From DATACZ01 sp036258795 (GTDB lineage: Bacteria > Actinomycetota > CADDZG01 > JAHWKV01), in NCBI GenBank assembly GCA_036258795.1, contig DATACZ010000159.1, positions 1 through 7,308 on the forward strand: a stretch of 7,308 nt of DNA, written 5' to 3'. Both the position numbers and the translations under genes were made by a program. This document shows, piece after piece, positions 4,716-7,308 of the stretch; position 1 is the stretch's first letter; the number at the start of each line of letters is the position of its first letter. The notes beneath the pieces were generated by a model, which saw nothing but the letters and a program-made list of their open reading frames with translations, was not told where the DNA came from and made no database searches.

Positions 4716-5914
4716 TAGTCGGGCGGTGCTAATGCCCCTTCAGGGCGATAGCGAGCGTCGACGATCTCGGCGTTGGCGACGGCCTTGCCAACCAACGCCT
4801 GGATGTCGAGCAGCGACTCCGCCGCCCGGACGTCCTCGAGCTTTGCCGCCGTGGTAACCCTTTTCGGGACGAATAGCACGCAGCAGTCCTGGTGAGGCTG
4901 AATTGAGATGTCGTACGTGCCGATGTGCTTGCCCGTCTGCTCGATCTCCAGCTTGTCATCACCCACCAAAGGCCTGAGGATCGGCAGTGCCTCTACCGCA
5001 TCATCGATAACTCTGAGGTTCGGAAGCGTCTGGGAAGCCACCTGTCCAAGGCACTCCCCGGTTACGAGGCCCTCCGCCCCCTCCTGGTGGGCCAGTGCCT
5101 CGGCGATCCGCATCATGAACCGGCGGTAAAGGACCACCCGCAGCTCCTGCGCCGCGGAGGTGACGATCTCCGCCTGGACGTCGCCAAACTGAATGAGGAA
5201 GAGCCGGGATCTCAGGGTCCAGGGCGCCAGATGCCTGACCAGCTGGGCTGCCTGGCGGGCGCTCGAGGGGTCGGCATAGGGCTGACCATGAAAGTGGATG
5301 AAGTCGACGGTAGCCCCACGTTTCGCCATCTTCCACGCCGCCACGGGGGAGTCGATGCCTCCAGAGAGGAGGGCCATAACTCGTCCCGAGGAGCCGACCG
5401 GGAGGCCCCCCGGCCCCTTGATCTTCTCCGAGTACAGGTAGGCGCGGTTGGTGACAAGCTCGATGTGGCATGTCCAGTCTGGGTGGGACAGGTCAACCCG
5501 GGCCCCGGTGCGTTCCTTTAGGGCCTGCCCCACTACGTTGTTGACCTCCATGGAGGTCTGCCGAAAGGAGGAGTTTCCTCTTCTGGCGCTTACCCGGAAG
5601 CTCTCGAAGGACACCGTCCCGGCCATGAGGATGGCCTGCTCGACGAGCGCATCCATGTTGGGCGCCACGAGCTCGACTGCAGGGGAGAAGCTGGAAAGCC
5701 CAAAGACATGGGTGAGCCTGCCGGCTGCGGCCCAGACCTGCTCCTGGGGCAGCCTTATCAGGATCCTTCCGACAATCGGCGTGACCTCGGCGCCGGGTAT
5801 GTCGGAAAGGACCTGATGGATGTTGGAGGCAAGCGTTCGCTCAAAAAAGGAACGGTTTCGTCCCTTGAGGCCTACCTCCTGGTAATGGGCCAGGATGAGG
5901 CCGCGGGGGTTCAC
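4712..5914 (-). CDS. thiI: tRNA 4-thiouridine synthase ThiI (rhodanese-less form)
   Basis: This 400-residue cytoplasmic enzyme adenylates U8 of tRNA and replaces the oxygen with sulfur to give s4U. Order: N-terminal ferredoxin-like domain with YQEVGLKGRNRSFFE (11-25); THUMP domain (about 60-165) with LTHVFGLSSFSP, FRVSARRGNSSF and an RAYLYSEKI edge; PP-loop pyrophosphatase domain with the ATP-binding SGGIDSPVA (184-192), FHGQPYA, and TGECLGQVASQT (285-296). A DCC motif (343-345) corresponds to the conserved catalytic cysteine region. The chain ends about there plus 55 residues, without the C-terminal rhodanese domain that carries sulfur in E. coli ThiI. It is therefore of the Bacillus/archaeal length class, needs an external sulfur donor, and should not make the thiamine thiazole sulfur in the E. 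coli way. The start is GTG with no strong ribosome site, 11 bases after the sigma factor stop, suggesting coupled translation. Confidence 0.95.
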   Translation of the reverse strand: MNPRGLILAHYQEVGLKGRNRSFFERTLASNIHQVLSDIPGAEVTPIVGRILIRLPQEQVWAAAGRLTHVFGLSSFSPAVELVAPNMDALVEQAILMAGTVSFESFRVSARRGNSSFRQTSMEVNNVVGQALKERTGARVDLSHPDWTCHIELVTNRAYLYSEKIKGPGGLPVGSSGRVMALLSGGIDSPVAAWKMAKRGATVDFIHFHGQPYADPSSARQAAQLVRHLAPWTLRSRLFLIQFGDVQAEIVTSAAQELRVVLYRRFMMRIAEALAHQEGAEGLVTGECLGQVASQTLPNLRVIDDAVEALPILRPLVGDDKLEIEQTGKHIGTYDISIQPHQDCCVLFVPKRVTTAAKLEDVRAAESLLDIQALVGKAVANAEIVDARYRPEGALAPPDY

Positions 5915-5925
5915 GGCGGTTCGGC

Positions 5926-6915
5926 CTACAGGGTCACCATGTCCCGGAGCTTGCCCGGGCTCGAAGGGTGCCGCAGCTTGGATAGGGCCTTGGCTTCGAT
6001 TTGCCTGATCCGCTCCCTGGTCAGGGCAAACTCCCGCCCCACCTCTTCGAGGGTCCTCGGCTCGCCGGTAACGAGGCCAAAACGCAGAGCCAAGACCTTC
6101 TTCTCACGCTCCGACAGGGTCCCCAGCATGCTCCAGAGGTCCTCTTGGCGCAGGGCCAGCGCTGCGGCCTCGAACGGCCCCTCGGCATCCTCGTCCTGGA
6201 TGAAGTCCCCAAGCTCGGCATCCTCTTCCCCTACGGGTTCGTGAATCGAGACCGGCTCGGGAAGGACCCGGAATGCCTCTCTTACCTTGTCGGGCGTCAT
6301 CTCGGCTGCTGCCGCGATCTCGTCGATGGTCGCCTCACGCCCCATCTGCTCGAGTAGCTCGGACTGAACCTTACGGACTCGGTAGAGCGTTTCCACCATG
6401 TGCACGGGGATGCGGATGGTGCGGGCCTTGTCTGCGGTGGCGCGCGTAATGGCTTGGCGGATCCACCAGGTGGCGTAGGTCGAGAACTTGAAGCCCCTGC
6501 GGTAGTCGAACTTCTCGACTGCTCGCATGAGACCCAGGTTTCCCTCCTGGATGAGGTCTAGGAGTGGCAGCCCCGCCGCCGAATACCTCTTGGCGATGGA
6601 TACCACCAGCCGCAGGTTGGACTGGATGAACCGGCGCTTCGCGGCTAGACCGGCCTGCTCGATCTTAAGAAGCTCCTCCCTCTTCTTTGGAGAGAGCTTT
6701 TTCTTGGGGTTGGCCAGGGTGGCCGCGGCCTCCTGGCCAGCCTCGTAGGCCTTGGCCAGCTCGACCTCATTGACGTCGGTTAGGAGGGGGTACTGTCCGA
6801 TCTCGCGCAGATACTGCCGCACCAAATCTTCATGCGGCGCCTCTTCTCGAACGTCCGAACGGTTGGGTTCGTACTCCTTATACTGCTCTCGCTTCAAACT
6901 AGCTTCCTTCCTCAT
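5926..6915 (-). CDS. rpoD: Primary-type RNA polymerase sigma factor (RpoD/SigA family)
   Basis: A group 1/2 sigma-70 factor of 329 residues from this ATG. Numbered from that start: region 1.2 is EDLVRQYLREIGQYPLLT (about 29-46). A Lys-rich non-conserved segment (ANPKKKLSPKKREELL) precedes region 2.1-2.4: NLRLVVSIAKRY, LLDLIQEGNLGLMRAVEKFDY and FSTYATWWIRQAITRA, which contact core enzyme, melt the -10 and bind it. Region 3 has IRIPVHMVET and the finger-like GEEDAELGDFIQDEDA. Region 4 has REKKVLALRFGL and the -35-reading helix TLEEVGREFALTRERIRQIE, ending KLRHP. There is no long acidic region 1.1, so group 2 cannot be excluded, although the HrdB/SigA-like motifs favour the housekeeping factor. 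I prefer the ATG at 6915 over a TTG at 6987 because that TTG lies inside a candidate -35 repeat; AAAGGG precedes the ATG. thiI follows 11 bases downstream. Confidence 0.93.
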   Translation of the reverse strand: MRKEASLKREQYKEYEPNRSDVREEAPHEDLVRQYLREIGQYPLLTDVNEVELAKAYEAGQEAAATLANPKKKLSPKKREELLKIEQAGLAAKRRFIQSNLRLVVSIAKRYSAAGLPLLDLIQEGNLGLMRAVEKFDYRRGFKFSTYATWWIRQAITRATADKARTIRIPVHMVETLYRVRKVQSELLEQMGREATIDEIAAAAEMTPDKVREAFRVLPEPVSIHEPVGEEDAELGDFIQDEDAEGPFEAAALALRQEDLWSMLGTLSEREKKVLALRFGLVTGEPRTLEEVGREFALTRERIRQIEAKALSKLRHPSSPGKLRDMVTL

Positions 6916-6966
6916 GGTCCCTTTACCCGTGCGTAGGTGCCCCAAACCTGCCACGGCCGGACCGGC

Positions 6967-6995
6967 ATTGTGGCACTCACTTGACAACTTGACAA
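6967..6995 (-). promoter_or_regulatory. Candidate proximal promoter of the sigma factor-thiI operon
   Basis: Reading the minus strand, TTGTCA (6995-6990) matches the -35 at 5 of 6 bases and CACAAT (6972-6967) the -10 at 4 of 6, with 17 bases between. Transcription would start near 6960, giving a leader of about 45 bases before the ATG at 6915. This placement would make the upstream TTG start untranslatable. Confidence 0.45.
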
Positions 6996-7036
6996 GCTGA
7001 AATCACGGAATCTTTGCAAATCCTTCACATTGTCAA
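6981..7036. repeat. Three TTGWCAA motifs in the sigma factor upstream region
   Basis: TTGACAA occurs at 6981-6987 and 6989-6995 as part of a tandem octamer (ACTTGACA twice, 6979-6994). The inverse TTGTCAA occurs at 7030-7036, inside TGTCAAGT, the exact reverse complement of the octamer. Each heptamer is itself palindromic about its central base. The copies overlap the candidate -35 boxes of both sigma factor promoters, a typical position for a regulator site. Confidence 0.5.
7008..7036 (-). promoter_or_regulatory. Possible distal promoter of the sigma factor-thiI operon
   Basis: A perfect -35 consensus TTGACA occurs on the minus strand at 7036-7031. Seventeen bases downstream is AGATTC (7013-7008), a poor -10; moving by one or two bases does not help much. 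It may be a second promoter using an extended or activator-assisted -10, or simply another copy of the local TTGWCAA motif. Confidence 0.3.
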
Positions 7037-7144
7037 GTAACGCTTTTTGCGAGGTAGCTATTCCTGCGGTACCCGGTATTCGGCTTTCATTTATGACGGT
7101 GCGCCGCCCCATTGCACGGGTATCGCCATTGCCCCGCGGACGGT

Positions 7145-7150
7145 TATATT
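7145..7150 (+). promoter_or_regulatory. Candidate -10 of the tRNA-Val gene
   Basis: TATATT matches the -10 consensus at 5 of 6 bases and is an AT island in GC-rich sequence eight bases before the mature tRNA. The predicted transcription start would lie only a few bases from the tRNA 5' end, so almost no 5' leader would need removal. No convincing -35 is seen 16-18 bases upstream. Confidence 0.35.
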
Positions 7151-7158
7151 GGCCGAGC

Positions 7159-7230
7159 GGGCGCTTAGCTCAGCGGGAGAGCACTGCCCTTACAAGGCAG
7201 GGGTCAGTGGTTCGAATCCACTAGCGCCCA
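7159..7230 (+). tRNA. tRNA-Val (anticodon UAC)
   Basis: A complete 72-base cloverleaf. The acceptor GGGCGCT (7159-7165) pairs with AGCGCCC (7223-7229), followed by discriminator A7230. The D arm is GCTC/GAGC around AGCGGGA. The anticodon stem CTGCC/GGCAG holds the loop CTTACAA with anticodon TAC (7191-7193), reading GUA and, with wobble modification, other valine codons. The T arm is AGTGG-TTCGAAT-CCACT with the invariant TTC. CCA is not encoded and must be added afterwards. U8 (T7166) is present, so the tRNA is a possible substrate for ThiI. It is oriented away from the sigma factor gene. Confidence 0.97.
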
Positions 7231-7308
7231 CGGTGCATAAATTGTGTGCGGATTGCCCGAATAAAGGCAGAATATGCCGAATCATATAGCTCACTGCCCT
7301 TGAGGGGC

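Noticed and set aside
4925..5521. 198-codon plus-strand frame inside thiI
   Set aside because: It lies antisense to a fully recognisable ThiI and its translation shows no family motif; it is a shadow frame.
6916..6987. TTG start extending the sigma factor by 24 residues
   Set aside because: The added residues do not resemble sigma region 1. The TTG has no ribosome site and lies inside the repeated TTGWCAA element used as a candidate -35. The ATG at 6915 is preferred.

Overview
The window looks like a chromosomal segment from a high-GC Gram-positive bacterium, most likely an Actinomycetota lineage. The reasons are the GC-rich coding sequence, GTG starts, a CysA2-type rhodanese very close in motif order to the mycobacterial enzymes, and a HrdB/SigA-like sigma factor without an N-terminal region 1.1. 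The taxonomic placement is inference from protein motifs, not from a search. I see no mobile element, CRISPR array or recognisable defence cassette.

Layout. Positions 1-252 (minus) hold the first 84 codons of a BrkB/YihY-family membrane protein that runs off the left edge. Positions 253-869 contain no convincing gene but carry several good hairpins, then a promoter overlapped by two inverted repeats. Positions 870-2536 (plus) form a two-gene operon: an ArsR-type/SufR-like winged-helix regulator translationally coupled (TGATG) to a thiosulfate sulfurtransferase, closed by a strong intrinsic terminator at 2551-2593. Positions 2671-4715 (plus) form a tight operon: two paralogous DUF5671 membrane proteins, a single-pass protein with a pseudopilin-like extracytoplasmic domain, and a DUF309 protein. 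The last gene's stop overlaps the stop of the convergent gene.

On the minus strand, 6915 down to 4712, a primary-type sigma-70 factor and thiI (tRNA 4-thiouridine synthase) are separated by 11 nt and are presumably one transcript. Promoter-like elements with three TTGWCAA motifs lie at 6967-7036. A divergent tRNA-Val(UAC) occupies 7159-7230. The last 78 bases show nothing firm.

How the genes may work together. The regulator probably controls itself and the rhodanese, giving a small sulfur-handling unit. ThiI here lacks the C-terminal rhodanese domain of the E. coli enzyme, so its sulfur must come from another protein. The DUF5671-DUF5671-pseudopilin-like block is the least understood part and the best candidate for an undescribed envelope system. 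The evidence for that is operon structure and paralogy only.
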